Source of the DNA: Gnetum montanum
Taxonomy: Eukaryota > Streptophyta > Gnetopsida > Gnetales > Gnetaceae
DNA: 64,000 bases
NCBI GenBank assembly: GCA_015680685.1
Contig: MNCI01001349.1
Location: 92,752 to 156,751 of the forward strand
Reading direction: 5' to 3'
Both the position numbers and the translations under genes were made by a program. Under the pieces are notes generated by a model, which worked only from the letters and a program-made list of their open reading frames with translations, was not told where the DNA came from and ran no database searches. The stretch's first letter is position 1. Each line of letters starts with the position of its first letter. Shown piece after piece: positions 1-12,239 of the stretch.

Positions 1-765
1 CCACATCTCTAGGATTTCATGCCAATAACATTAAGCGGGATGAAAAAATAGGAGAGGTCACTACTACCCCTATGTTTATAATAATATAGGTTAACCAATT
101 TAAGATACATAGGGTGCATGTTGATGATGGAGTAGCAACAAATGTAATCCCTTTTCCTATCATTGAGCAACTAGGCCTCATGGAATAAGTACAACCAACA
201 ACAACATCATTCTTGAAATCCTTTATTGGTTCCTATGTCATGGTAAAAGGCATGATTACCTTAGATTTCATAGCAGTGGACCAATTCCCCACATAGGCTA
301 AATTCGTAGTCATGGATGAAATGCTAGGTTTCAATCTAATATTGGGACAGCCTTGGTTGGCTCAATTAAAAGCTGTATCTTCACCAATTCATCAAGAAAT
401 CCATCTACCTTATGAGGGTGGTGAAATCATAATACACAGGGATACAACAACCTCACTTACTTCCTCACACGTAGGAACCAACCAAGAATCAGACATTGAA
501 CTCTCTGAATCTAGGCAAGACACCATTAGCGAAAATCTAGGTATCTCTCAATCTCCAACCTGCGACCTTCCTAAAATAGAGAAAGCATCAGAAGATGCAA
601 ACGTAGGAGCCATTCCCATAGATGTCCCTTAGTCAGAACTACTGTTTGACATATCCAACGAAGGAGATGGTGAGTACAAGATTGTGCCTATACATCCCAC
701 CCCTCACAGCAAATTGCGAAAGTTAAAGAAACATATCAAAAACTAAGATGAATCACCACACGTCT
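1..765 (+). pseudogene. Element A (Tat-like Ty3/gypsy): protease end of gag-pro, partial
   Basis: This is the C-terminal part of a retrotransposon gag-protease polyprotein that begins left of the window. The aspartic protease active site reads VHVDDGVATNV near 114-146, where D-D-G stands for the usual D-[ST]-G. The flap and C-terminal half follow near 312-460 (LILGQPWL, then SSPIHQEIHLPYEGG). A near-identical block sits in element B at about 38395-38730, which confirms the family. In-frame stops near 88, 184, 294 and 630 show decay, and the longest open stretch is 106 codons (312-632). The tail, about 630-765, is rich in Lys and His (KLRKLKKHIKN) and then runs into non-coding DNA, so the ORF seems to end here, before the RT segment. 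Family membership is well supported. The exact C-terminus is inferred. Confidence 0.8.
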
Positions 766-1242
766 AGAATGACATTAAACTACCAAATGTCTGCAACAAT
801 GTTAAACTAGCCATGGTCAGAAATGATCGATTCTTCTAAATTCACCGAAATAGCTACATTCTCCTCCACCATTTTAACAAAGATGCGATAGTCCACCACA
901 ACTTTAAACTAATATGCATGGCTCAAAATGGCCTTAAACTAGAGCACAATACACCGTCTATTTACTGAAACTTCACTACATCATTATCATTTACATTTTG
1001 CGAGTTACAATTTTCATTTATTTTATTTTTACCAAACATGGTTCCAGTTTACACTTAAGTTCACAAATAAACTTGAAAAAACAAAACAAAACATATAAAT
1101 ATATGCAACATAAAGTGTTAGCATGGCAATAGGAATGACAACGTATTACACTGTGATCATGTTACATTTTTCCTCACACATTCCAAAAACAAAATAACAA
1201 GCCGAAAAACCAAAAACAAAATGACAAGACTAACAAGCTATA
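766..1242. other. Non-coding spacer after protease, with TTAAACTA words
   Basis: No coding potential is seen. Near 769, 802 and 945 there are short words built around TTAAACTA, related to the repeats in the 3' regions of elements A and B. The word at 938-963 (GGCTCAAAATGGCCTTAAA) has a counterpart at 7133-7155 and another in B at 39183-39205. This implies that the spacer on both sides of the antisense gene belongs to element A. Confidence 0.55.
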
Positions 1243-4200
1243 TCAAGTACTAGCATTAGGAGGGGGTTGGTCCCAAAAATCCTCTACGTCATCAGCTCCT
1301 ATCCCACTCGGGCTAGCCTCATCACCACCATGTTCCTATCATAAAAAAAAAAAGAAAACAAAACAAAACAACAAAATAAGTAAACACAAAACAATAGATT
1401 AAAAGAGTAAAATACTAAAAAGAAAAGGATGATTAAAAAGCAATAAGATGATACAAAATTAAAACACTCACAGGTGGGGAAGGCCTGAGATTAGCTTCTA
1501 GGCACCGTAGAATCTCTTCTTTGGGCACACATGCCCAGTCTTTCTCAAGTCTAATGTCGATATTGGCCAAGGTTTTGCTCTTTTCCACTAAAGACTAGGA
1601 AGGATGCTCAAGAGAAAACATGCTTGTCGAAGCTTCCCTAGAGGCAGTGGTAATGGATCTCTCAGGAGACCCTTCCACTTCTGTACACTCAACAAACTTC
1701 TCATAGGAAGAGTGCAAGCCTAATCCATCCACGAACATCTCTAATTGGTAATTTTCAACTAATTCTTCCTTCAACTACTTTTTGTATTGGTGCTTATGAT
1801 CTTTCTAATCCTGGCCCCATTTATGTACCTTGGATGCAAAGGACTTCTAGTCATGGCACTTCCTATTCAACAAATCCATCTGGGCCCACTTTTCAGCTAG
1901 ATCCCAAATCGCCTGCACCTTGCCATTCAAGCTTGCCCAATAACATGCATAGGTGATCTTGGATGTACACTAGGTACTATCACACGCCAATCTAGCAGAG
2001 GAAAAATCATAACAGGCCCACAAGTCATTCCTCTCCTTGGTTACTTTTGCCAAATTCTCTTTCAATGATTGAACTTCAAGCCATAAGTGTTCAATTGAGC
2101 ACCTACAGGTCCAAAGTGACTTAGCATTCGGAACAACATAACCCAAAATCGCATCATAAATACCTCTTTGGATCTACTCAATATCTTTGGGAAATTCCAA
2201 GAGACCACCAATATTGATAGCCTTAGAAGGGCTCCATTTAAGCTTCGCACCTACAATGAAAAACATTACACATATAAGCTAATAAGAGATCGCCCATAGA
2301 TGCAAAAGCACAATAGACTTAGGCATTTGGTATAAAGTACACACCTAATTCAAGATGAGCTTGTTGCAGATGAGCAACAACATCGATGACAATGCCAGTA
2401 ACAAAGTATACTTTATTATGCATCTCAAGCCATGGCCTCAATTGACCAGCGGATGTTGAATCTACATGGAAAGACATCTCAACTAGGGCCTATAACTCCA
2501 ACACATCAGCCTGAGATACATGTGCTTCAGTCGCTTCATCATCCATGTCTAATGTTAGGAAAATTCATGATAATCAAAACCATGTACCAAGCCAAGAAGT
2601 ACAAAATACAAAACAAACTAACAAAACGTACCAAGAAGCCCTTTGCTAATCAGCCCAAGCAGATCACCAAGGTGTAGAGACCCATCAAATAAATTGTCAG
2701 AAACACCTTTCTCCTCACTTGAATGCTTAAGGGCATCTAAAGCCTCAGCAAGCGTCGCTCCCATGGTATCTATTTCATCCTCTTCCCATAAGATGGGAAT
2801 CGCCTCAACTACTTCTCCCCTTGTTTCCTCCTCTTCATCACACCCAAATGATAACTGTTTCAGGTTGATCCATTGGAGTTAATTCTTCCCTTTCCCTCTT
2901 GAGAGTACCCTTTGTTAATGATCAAAAAATCTAAAGTTAGCATGACATAATAGGTATGCATATTTAAGTAAGTAAATAAATCCAAAAAGTGATAAAAACA
3001 CTTAAAATCGAAAAAATACTTACCTGATCTTGGCAAGATGAATCGAATCTTCTCTACCCTTGGTGGTCTCACCTCCATAATAGGCGTGCTCAAATGCTTA
3101 GCCCTTTTCACCTTAGCCTTGGCTTTCCAGATAGTCTCCTGAATCAAGCACTTAGCCCTCCTAATAGTTGCGTGCAGTTTAGGTGGTTCCAGCACAAGCT
3201 ATCACATGAATGGTGGGAACGATTGGCTACACCCCCTGTTGTAACTAAGACTAATTCTTCAATGTACTTGGGTGGATCTTGGGATCTAGTGGTGGTAAAT
3301 AGATGATGGATCTAGGGGCGAGACAATTGTGAATGATCTCTTAACACATAATGATTATCCCCATAGATCACTAAGAACTCAGCAAACCTATGGAGATAGC
3401 CTGCAAAAAAGGTAAAAGTAAAATGGGATTTAGCATCAACATTGGAACGTAGCCTAATGATCTCTCCATGGAGACCTAATACAAGGAACGGTGCCCAATT
3501 GTAGCACATACCAGTCTCCAGGACTGAGCACATAACATGTGCAGATTCAATCCCAAGACTTCTTGTTTGGGAAACAGACTTAGGAAATGCTCGTGCTCTA
3601 AAGAGTGGGTACAGAAAATTTACCTCTGTCAAGCGAGTATTGGATTACATGGTGAAGCCCTTAGGACCCTATGGTATACCTACCCAATCTTCAATTTTCT
3701 TAATCACACGGCCCTCTCTAGTCCCTTTATCCACTACTACATTAGTGCCATCTGCTGGTACATCAACAAGATTGGAAAAGAATTCGATGACTAGGTGGAA
3801 AGATACCTTAATTCCTCGAACTCATGTAGTAAAATAGGAGACATCATCATCATCATTAAAAGATTCAATGATGCCAACCATTTTGATCATGGGAACGTTA
3901 GGTGTCAAGGTAGTAAATAGGTCCATTAAGCCCACATTGGAAAGATGGTTGGTGATTTGTTCACATGCCTTCTTGTGCAACCACCATTGTGACTTCTCTA
4001 TCTCCCCAAACTTCATAAAGAGAGTAGCCTCAGTGCACTTAGATATGACAGTAACTTCATCAAAAGAAATGGCCACTATAGGAAAAAAAAACAAAGAAGG
4101 CATTGGGCAAGAAGTTAAGAGCATGATAGGCAATGATATAACAAAAATGAAAGCCAAGCCTGGAACACAATCATTTACCGTTAGCAAATGGAGTAGGCAC

Positions 4201-5200
4201 ACCAGTTGCAAGATCAACCATTTGAGGAAAAATGGGCCCGTCAGAAGACCAATCCTCATGCAGCCAGCCACAAACTTAACAACATTCAAGTGCTCTAGAG
4301 AATTGCCTATGATAACTAACAATAGCATCCTTGGTCTAGCCTAGCACCACAACATGAAGAGTAGGGCCTCTCATGAACACCTCCAAGGCTGTACACACTA
4401 AGGTAAGCCCATTATCATCCTCACGCAACCCATGCTTAGGAAAATGGGGCCTACAAAAGAAAAAGTATTCATACGTAAGCAATGATATAATGCTAAAGGA
4501 CCCAAAGTTAGTATGAGTATAAAAAGAGCATACCTGTCTACTCTGTATACTATTCCAAGCATATTTTGAAATAGTGTATGTACACGGTATTCTAGAAAAA
4601 GTGTGTTACTACTATTGTAATGGCTGCAAGATGGAAATCCCCACACATAGGTCAAAGGATGTGTAGATCTAGGACCTTCGAGAGTGCCTCCCTCAACTAT
4701 ATATGATCCCTTGTCTATGTCAACAACAAAAGCTAATATGCCCCATGTTGAACCAGATAACATGGTCTCACCAATATCATGAGTCAGTTTCTCACTCAAA
4801 TGAGACCATATGACAACGCTGAAATTCTACAAAATAAATGATAAAAATGCACCAACATTTGGATGAAACCATATTACATGCATCTTGATCTGCATGTCAC
4901 AACTAGGCATGTTCAGTTCCAAAGGGCCAAACCAAGATAGCACACCAAGAAGTTCAACCATGAGAAGAAAAGGTTTAAGTCCCTTGCATAGAGCTAGAAC
5001 CTTAGGTAAGTAACTTAAAACATATAAAACATGTAAACTAAACAAATAAGATAAATAAATAAGTAAATAAACCTAACAAGTAAATAACATTCAATGCACA
5101 CACAAGAATACCCCATGAGATAGGAACATCAGTATTTGTTTGGTGTATTTGATGCTTGCTAGGGAACATTGGGTTCCGATAAACACTAGACAATAGTTTG
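1243..5200 (-). pseudogene. Decayed multi-exon gene on the strand opposite element A, function unknown
   Basis: At least nine exons can be read on the minus strand: about 5200-5075, 5007-4846, 4826-4534, 4450-4179, 4075-3024, 2910-2632, 2548-2345, 2250-1472 and 1335-1243. Most boundaries carry GT...AG signals with pyrimidine-rich acceptors. Reading frame is kept across the 4534/4450, 4179/4075, 2632/2548, 2345/2250 and 1472/1335 junctions, which is unlikely by chance. Readable segments include THDIGETMLSGSTWGILAFV, HEDWSSDGPIFPQMVDLATG and RLEKDWACVPKEEILRCLEA. The 3024-4075 exon ends in a Lys/Arg-rich stretch, the 2632-2910 exon is acidic (CDEEEETRGEVVEA), and the 1472-2250 exon is Leu/Lys/Glu-rich and probably coiled-coil. 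The final stop is at 1243-1245. Several internal stops replace Trp codons, so the gene is dead. I do not recognise the family. It may be an antisense accessory ORF of a Tat-lineage element or a captured plant gene. The 5' end is not resolved. Confidence 0.7.
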
Positions 5201-5322
5201 CAAGCAACATAAAATCAATGTTCACATAAAAATATTTAAATCATGTAGTTCTAAGAAACATAGCATCAACAAGTAGTGAGCAATCCATGATTCATGCTAT
5301 TCTCAATAACTCTTCATCTCCC

Positions 5323-5470
5323 TTGCAGCTCATGCTGCGATATGGTAGTTTACACTCTTGTGAGCTCACGCTGCAATGAAAACTACTGGCAACTCATGCT
5401 GCAATGCACACTCCTAGTAGCTCACACTACAATACACACTCCTAGTAGGTCATGCTACAATGCACATAAC
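5323..5470. repeat. Minisatellite-like array, about 31-bp unit, block 1
   Basis: Imperfect tandem copies of a unit like CAGCTCATGCTGCAATGCAC occur at about 5326, 5359, 5391, 5419 and 5447, separated by short variable tails (CTCCTAGTAG). The array lies just upstream of the antisense gene's 5' end and could belong to its promoter side or to an LTR-like U3. Confidence 0.65.
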
Positions 5471-5719
5471 ACGACATCACGTTGTAAACCATGCAATCAT
5501 ACAACTCACGTAGTAGAAGTAGTTGAGAAGTAGCCCTAGACACCAAAAGATCACAGTTTCCTTCTAGGCACCAAAATTTTCTTTTCTCTGGGTGCTCACA
5601 CCCTGCCCTTCCAAACATCAATGCCCACACTACACTGAGACTCAATCCTGACACGCATTTATACACTCATGTTGCAGTAACACTGGATGTCCTGCATCCC
5701 TCTACACCTTTCCTTCACT
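5471..5719. other. Spacer between minisatellite blocks
   Basis: No gene is seen. The segment includes CTTCTAGGCACCAAAATTTT and AT-rich stretches between the two related repeat blocks. Confidence 0.4.
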
Positions 5720-5862
5720 ACAGCTCATGCTACAGTTTATACTATTTGTAGCTCATGCTGTAGTTTATACTCTGGCAGCTCATGTTGCAATTCGCACTCC
5801 TTACAGCTCATGTTGCAATTCGCACTCCTTACAGCTCATGCTACAACTTGCATCCTAGCACC
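5720..5862. repeat. Minisatellite-like array, about 31-bp unit, block 2
   Basis: Five or so tandem copies of CAGCTCATG[CT]T[AG]CA followed by TT[TC][GA][CT]ACTC are seen. Two neighbouring copies (about 5778-5838) are identical over a 30-bp period. The same unit occurs in block 1 at 5323-5470. Confidence 0.7.
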
Positions 5863-7159
5863 ATGTAACCCTACAACTTGTAACTTACACCCTGCAAACC
5901 TACAACCCTATAACTAACATTTTTAATCATGTCTCAAATAACACACATTTATGAATGCTACAAAATGCAGTGAAGAAATGCCATTAAAATCATGGTGAAA
6001 ATATCGAAACATGACTGCTAAAAATGGCTCACACTTCCCTACCAAAAAAATGAATTTGCAAGTTTTGGCCTGCCCTAGGTCACTAGGCCATACCTGCGTC
6101 CCTACAATGTAAGCTAGGGTCCATAGGTGCCTTGAAAATATTACTCACACTGAGGCATGTCATTACTCATGCTGAGGAGTTCACCTCATTATGCATGCTG
6201 AGACGTGCCTTGATTTTCTCACCCTGCATTGTGCCCTGGGTTACCCACATTGGGCATGCCCTAGGTCTGATCATCACGTTGCTAACCGATCCTTACGCTG
6301 CCCAAACTCAGGTCATCACATAGCAAACACAAAAAATGATAAAACTCAAAACCCCAGCAATGTTCCTGACGCCCAAAAATTGTAGCAATGAAAAAATTGC
6401 GATACAAACCCCAAAATCTAGCAAAATATTCACTTTGAAACAAATCAAAAATGGTAGCCCTAATGGCACATGCCCTACTCACCCTACAATATATTGACAA
6501 GGAACAAGAGTGAAAGAAAAATGTACCTACGTAGAGTCCCCTTCCATGATGAAATCTTGGGTTGGCGAAGGCATTGAAGTAGTTGCTCACTCTCCTTCGA
6601 GAACAATAAGCTAGCTTTCTTCCTCCCCTTTCATTGGCTTATTTTTTCTTTCCCTTTCATCATCATTACTCACACTACCATTGTCACTCACGCTCACGCT
6701 ACCCTGTACTATGGTCCCCACCTCACCCTATTGCCCATGCCACACACTTCCTTGTTCACACTGTAAATCCCTGTAAGTCATGCTACCCATGCTTCTTGTT
6801 GCTCACACTGCTAATCTTATAGTTCATGCCACACTATATACTGATACCACACTCTCTAGTCATGCTCACCACTCATGCACTAACTCTTGCTAAAATAACT
6901 CATTTTTTGCACCTTTTAAATCCCTTCTTTTTTTCCTACCCTTTTTGAACCCACTGTCCAATGCACTTGCTTCATTTTATGCTTATTCTATTTTGTTTTT
7001 CATCTCTATTTCTCATTCTTGTGTTCTCTGGTTGATTTAGCCTAAAAATCAAAATAAAACAAAATGAAAAGATCGAAAATTCATGAAACCATAAAAATCA
7101 CAACATTGTTGTTCACACGAAAAAAAATACCAATGGCCCGGTAAGGCCTAAAACTACCA
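5863..7159. other. Non-coding segment with scattered CTCATGCTG / CACGCTG words
   Basis: No convincing gene was found on either strand. The words TCATGCTGAG, TCACGCT and TCACACTG recur at 6140-6320 and 6660-6870. From about 7095 the sequence resembles the spacer downstream of protease in element B (ATGGCCCGGTAAGGCCTAAA at 7130), so element A resumes here. Confidence 0.45.
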
Positions 7160-10100
7160 TGTGGTCTCGGTATGAAATTAACCTACCCCTATGTTCAGAA
7201 GTTTCATTAGAACATAAATTAAATGAAGCTATTTTATATTTAGCAACTCATCTTTCAAGAAAATATCGCTCACAGTGCTCCCAATTTAAATTGGAAGGAA
7301 CAAGCACATGGACAATAAGAACCTCCTTTCAACATTGTCTATTAATGGACCTCACAAGGCCATAAAAAGAATGATTAATCTTGAATCCCTAGATCTAGAC
7401 TCATCTACTCATGCTAATTTTGTGGCATCCACTCAAGAAACATCAGACTACCTTGAGGGTATGACTAAAAATTTGGACTTAGAAGCTGACAGCATCACCA
7501 AAGATCCCCTCATTGAAGTCCCCATCACTATGTCTAGTGGTGAAGTTAAAGCATTAAAACGGAGTACTCTACTAAACCCACAACCTACCAATAACATTAC
7601 ACAAGTTCTCAAGAACAACATCAAAACATTTGCTTGGTCATATACCGATATGCCAGGACTAGATCCTCGAATCATCCAGCATAACATCATCCTCAATGAA
7701 AAACTTAAACCAATAAAGCAAAAATCATGAAAGGTTAAACCTGAGGTAGCGTTGGCAGTTTGTAATGAAATCACAAAGCTCTACCAAGCTGGTTTCATCT
7801 GAACTATTGACTATGCTAATTGGGTATCCAACATTATTGTAGTCCCCAAGAAGAATGATAACATTCACATATGCATTGGCTTCCATGACCTCAACATAGC
7901 CACTATAAAGGATGACTTCCCGCTACCCAGTATCAATCAACTTGTTGACTCAACTACTGGGAATGCATTGTTATCCTTTATGAATGGATTCTTAGGATAC
8001 AACCAAATTAGGATCAACCCAAAACACCAACTCAGGATGACCTTCATGACACCTTGGGGCACATTTTTCTATACAATGATGCCATTTGATCTCAAAAACG
8101 CAGGTGCTACATACCAACAAGCAATGACATATATATTTAGTGATTATATGCTTGATTCGCTCAACGACTATGTAGATGACATCGTAGTCAAGTCCAAAAC
8201 AACTGAGCAACATGCAAAGCACCTAGACTTGATACTCAAACGTTGTCTCAAATATGACCTTAGACTTAACCCAAAGAAATCCATCTTTGGAGTTAAAATA
8301 GGCAAAATTCTTGGCTTCATAGTCTCAAAAATAGGGATATGAGTAGACCCTGATAAGGTTAAAGCAATAACTAGCATACAACTACCTAAGAACCTTACCG
8401 AACTAGGTGGCCTACAAGGTAGACTACAATTCATTAGACTTTTTATTGCAAAATTGAAGGACAAGTTGAAAACCATGCAGCATTTGCTGTGAAAGAATGT
8501 CCATTTTCAATGGGCTCAATAATGCCAAGAAGCCTTTGAGAACATAAAAATGGAACTAGCTCAATTGCTAATAGTTCACCCCCCGCAAAGCAATAAACCT
8601 TTTTACATCTACCTCGCTACATCTGACTCATCCATTGCATCCATGCTTTCCCAAAAATAGGAAGATGGAGCCAAGATCCCCATTTACTATTTAAGACATG
8701 CCTTATTTGCCTACAAAAAATGATACAATGATGTGGAGAGATCATGTCTTGCCCTGTTCTTTTCCTTAAAAAAGTGACGACATTACCTATTTTGCAATCA
8801 AGTCAATATCATTTGCAAAGATAATGTGCTTTGAGCTATCACTAATAACATCTATGAATCAAGTAGGATAGCTAGATGAAAGGCGATGATTGCAAAATTT
8901 GACCTACGCTATGTAACTCAATCCTCCACTAAGGGTTCAGCGGTAGTCAATCAATTGACCACCTCACCAACACAAGATCAAGCGACAATCAGCCCCAAAT
9001 TCCTTGATGAAAATGTTAATAGCATAGACATAGTGTCTGATAACTACGACGTAATCTTATACTTCGATGGAGCATCTACCTCCCAAGGAGGAAGTACCGC
9101 AACCATCATAATGTATCCCTTTTGAGAAATTTGACCGTTTGCCTATCGACTAACATTCCCTTGCACCAACAATGTGGCAGTGTACGAAGGTCTTCTTAGA
9201 GGTCTTATGGCAGCACTAACTTCGGGAATCACACGTCTTGTAATCTGAGGTGACTCACAGTTAGTAATCAATCAAGTCACAGAGGTTTACACATGCAAGG
9301 CCTCTCATTTGCAATCATACTATGACCTGACTAAGTATTTTCTAGAACAATTGACCAATGTAGATGTGCAACACATTCCTAGAAATAAAAATACCATTTC
9401 CGATGCACTTGCTACACTAGCCTTAAACATGACACCTAAGATGTTCCATACGTTACCTAGTTCCATAACAAATTGTACCAAACTTGTAATAGACGCTCTC
9501 AATGAAATACCCATAGCATCCATTAGTACTACACAAGTGATAGAATGGTATGATGACATAAAAGAGTACCTTATACAAGGTGAACCGCCACAACATCTGA
9601 CGAGTGCTCAAAAGACGCAGTGCGAAAACGCTCTTAGCAATACGCATTAATAGGAGACACCTTGTGTCACAAATCCTATGATGGAATTCTATTAGTGTGC
9701 GTTAGTAGCATTGATGGCCAAACAATCATGGAAGAAGTTCATGAAGGACTTTGTGGAGGGCATATAGCACCTAAAGCAATGGCAATGAAAATTAGATGTT
9801 TGGGCTATTATTGGCCACACATGGAGTACGATGGCTTCTCTAGGATCAGAAAATGTAACATTTTCCGAAGGCACGGTAACCTAATACATGTACCACCTAA
9901 TGAGTTGAATACTGCTCAAATTACATTGCCATTCCAAAGATGGGAATTAGACATCATTAGGTCGATAACACCACCATCTGCAGTAGGACATAGCTTCATC
10001 ATCACCATGACTGAATATTTCACAAAATGGGTATAAGCTATTCCCCTTAGGAAAACCACATCAAAACATATTTGTAATTTCATATTAGAACACATCATGA

Positions 10101-10783
10101 CTCGCTTTGGCACCCCAATGACTATAGTTACTGATAATGGACCGCAGTTCAGCAGTATGGATACTAAAAGCTTCTGTGAAAGCTTGGGTATTAAATAATC
10201 ATTTTCATCACCATACTACCCACAGAGAAATGGTCAAGTAGATTCTACAAATAAAATGATCATCATGGTGCTCAAAAAGATGTTGAATCAAAGCAAGAGA
10301 TGATGGCACAAGCAATTAATCTATGCATTATGGGCATACCGAACAACACATCAAACATCGACAGGTAAGACACCATATAGCCTTGTATACGGATCTAAAG
10401 TTGTGTTACCTTTGGAGTCACAAGTTCCCTCATTGCAGATAACACTCTCTAGCCTCATTGATAAAGGTCAAAACAACGAGTTACGTGTTATTGACCTTGA
10501 CTCAGTGGATGAAGAAAGGGCATGAACACTTGATCAAATCAAATGGTATCAGAGACAACAATGGTGACATCATCAACACAATCCACATAAGTGTCCAATC
10601 AAGGAAGGTGACCTAGTTCTCAAGGCAGTCCGTGAACACTCAAACAAATTCTCAGCTAACTGGGAAGGACCTTACTTCGTCACCAAAGCATATGATAATG
10701 GGGCATTCAAGCTCGATGACATGGACGGAAATGAGTTTTCCAATCGTATAAATCATATGTATCTAAAACCATTCTACGTTTGA
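7160..10783 (+). pseudogene. Element A pol: RT, RNase H, second (archaeal-type) RNase H, integrase
   Basis: This is a decayed pol polyprotein of a Ty3/gypsy retrotransposon. RT spans about 7560-8480, with its catalytic motif YVDD intact at 8169-8180 and the fingers motif PLPSINQLVD upstream. The first RNase H is at about 8530-8880. A second RNase H follows at about 9050-9430 (LYFDGASTSQGG, GDSQLVINQV, HIPRNKN), and this dual arrangement is the hallmark of the Tat lineage. Integrase starts near 9660 with an HHCC finger whose second Cys has become Arg (CNIFRRHG). It continues with DNGPQFSS, but the third catalytic acidic residue is Asp (GQVDSTNK) in place of Glu, at the correct 35-residue spacing. 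A GPY/F-type C-terminus (NWEGPYFV) ends at the stop 10781-10783. Many stops replace Trp, Gln or Arg codons, so no active protein is expected. Confidence 0.88.
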
Positions 10784-11160
10784 TAAGCTCAAGGTACATT
10801 TTGGTCCTTGCATCACAACCTAAAACTAATACCACAGAACAGTCTTGGAGCTATGACTTAAAACTAGCATCATAGAACGTCTTGCCACCATGACAGTAAA
10901 CTGACACCACAAAATACTATCCCACGTGACACTAAACTACCATACTTGTCCACCAGAGTCCACTAAGACTATAAATGGCCTTGCCTCTTCATAGTCTGTC
11001 ATGCCTCTAAACTAGCATTGCACCGTCTACTACGACGATAAACTAGCAACATCCAAAGGACTATGATGTGAAACTAATCCACAATAGTCTGCTAAGACTA
11101 TAAACTAGCAACATCATCAACAACATAGCGTCATTTAAAAAGACATGCTGTTGTAGTCAG
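10784..11160. repeat. Array of CTATGACnnTAAACTAGCA words after integrase
   Basis: At least eight imperfect copies of a word like CTATGACTATAAACTAGCA recur every 35-45 bp from about 10815 to 11125. The same word occurs in element B at 39400-39650 and, as an exact 30-bp tandem, inside B gag at 36131-36220. Confidence 0.65.
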
Positions 11161-12239
11161 TTGTATGTGCTCACCAAAAAAAAACCTGCTGCATGATCTA
11201 TCACATAGACCTTGATGAAACTGATGTTGTTCAAGATTTTGTTCTCCTTGAAGCTCCACATGATGGCTCCATTCCATTGGCTACATTCAAGTTTAAATTG
11301 TTTACTTAACTGAATCATTTGTGGCTTTCTTGTCCCCTTGAAGTTCTGTTTGTAGGATGACACACTTGAGGCCTTTGTGCATAGATGCACTTCATCATGA
11401 CGATGGGGTATCACATTCTTCCTGACGCACGTAACTAGGTTAATCGAGTCATTCATAAGTACATCTCCAACTCTTAATACATCCCCTATTTCCCCATCAT
11501 GTCCCAATTATCGTATTTAATTACATCCCCTATACACATTCTACTCCTCCAAAGCTCTTGATACATTGTTGCACATTGCAATCCTCTAAGTAGTTGCAAC
11601 ACAAAACATAGTACATGATACATAACAAAAAATGCAAGCACTCAAACACAAGTAAGGCACAAAAGGTAGGCTCTTTCAAAAATACCAAAAAGAAAAATAA
11701 AAATAAAAGAAAAAGAAAGATGAAACAAAACAAGAACAAAAAAGAAGAAGAAACAAAAAAGAAGAAAAAGAGAACAAAAAGGTCAAAGAGAAAAATGAAC
11801 AGAAAAGGTCTTCAAGACCCCATTGACATCATAGACTAAAGACCATTGGCTCTTCTCATACAAGCCCCGAGCGAGAAGGCAATTATCTTGGAAAAATACT
11901 CGTGTCTCAAATGGTCATGTTGCACATCATTGTGTGGCTTTGGTTGTCTCAAATTGATAAGGACTGAAAACTGGCTCGTTCACATGAGAGCATTCCACAA
12001 TTTCTCCCACAATTCCAACAGCAATTATCACCCTTGATCAATTCCTGACTTCTCCCGATTACAATCCCTTGCATCTTGAACCACATTCCCTCAATCCCAT
12101 GTACTTTTGAAAATAGTGCAATGACACCCAACTAGGGATCAATGGACGATGTTTGGTGCCAGGTCAATCATGGTGTTTTATACTTCTTTGTCGACACCTC
12201 TCAAGTAGATTCCTCAAAACATCAACAAACAGGAGCCAA
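11161..12239. other. Element A 3' untranslated region, with purine-rich stretch and polypurine tract
   Basis: No gene is seen. The block 11320-11520 aligns with 39910-40090 of element B (TTTCTTGTCC and the GTGCAT...TCATCA words). A long A/G-only-like stretch (about 11680-11805) encodes a spurious poly-Lys frame. The likely polypurine tract is AACAGGAGCC at about 12228-12237, just before the LTR. Confidence 0.5.

Noticed and set aside
3868-4344. 158-codon plus-strand open frame
   Set aside because: It overlaps spliced minus-strand exons whose frames continue across introns. Its composition is that of an antisense shadow.
11615-11839. Lys-rich 74-codon frame
   Set aside because: It is the translation of an A/G-rich tract in the 3' untranslated region of element A. 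Not a protein gene.
12189-12239. TGT[TC]GACA as LTR start of elements A and B
   Set aside because: Element B's 5' LTR lacks this part, and the polypurine tract plus the AATAG duplication place the LTR start at TGAAA.
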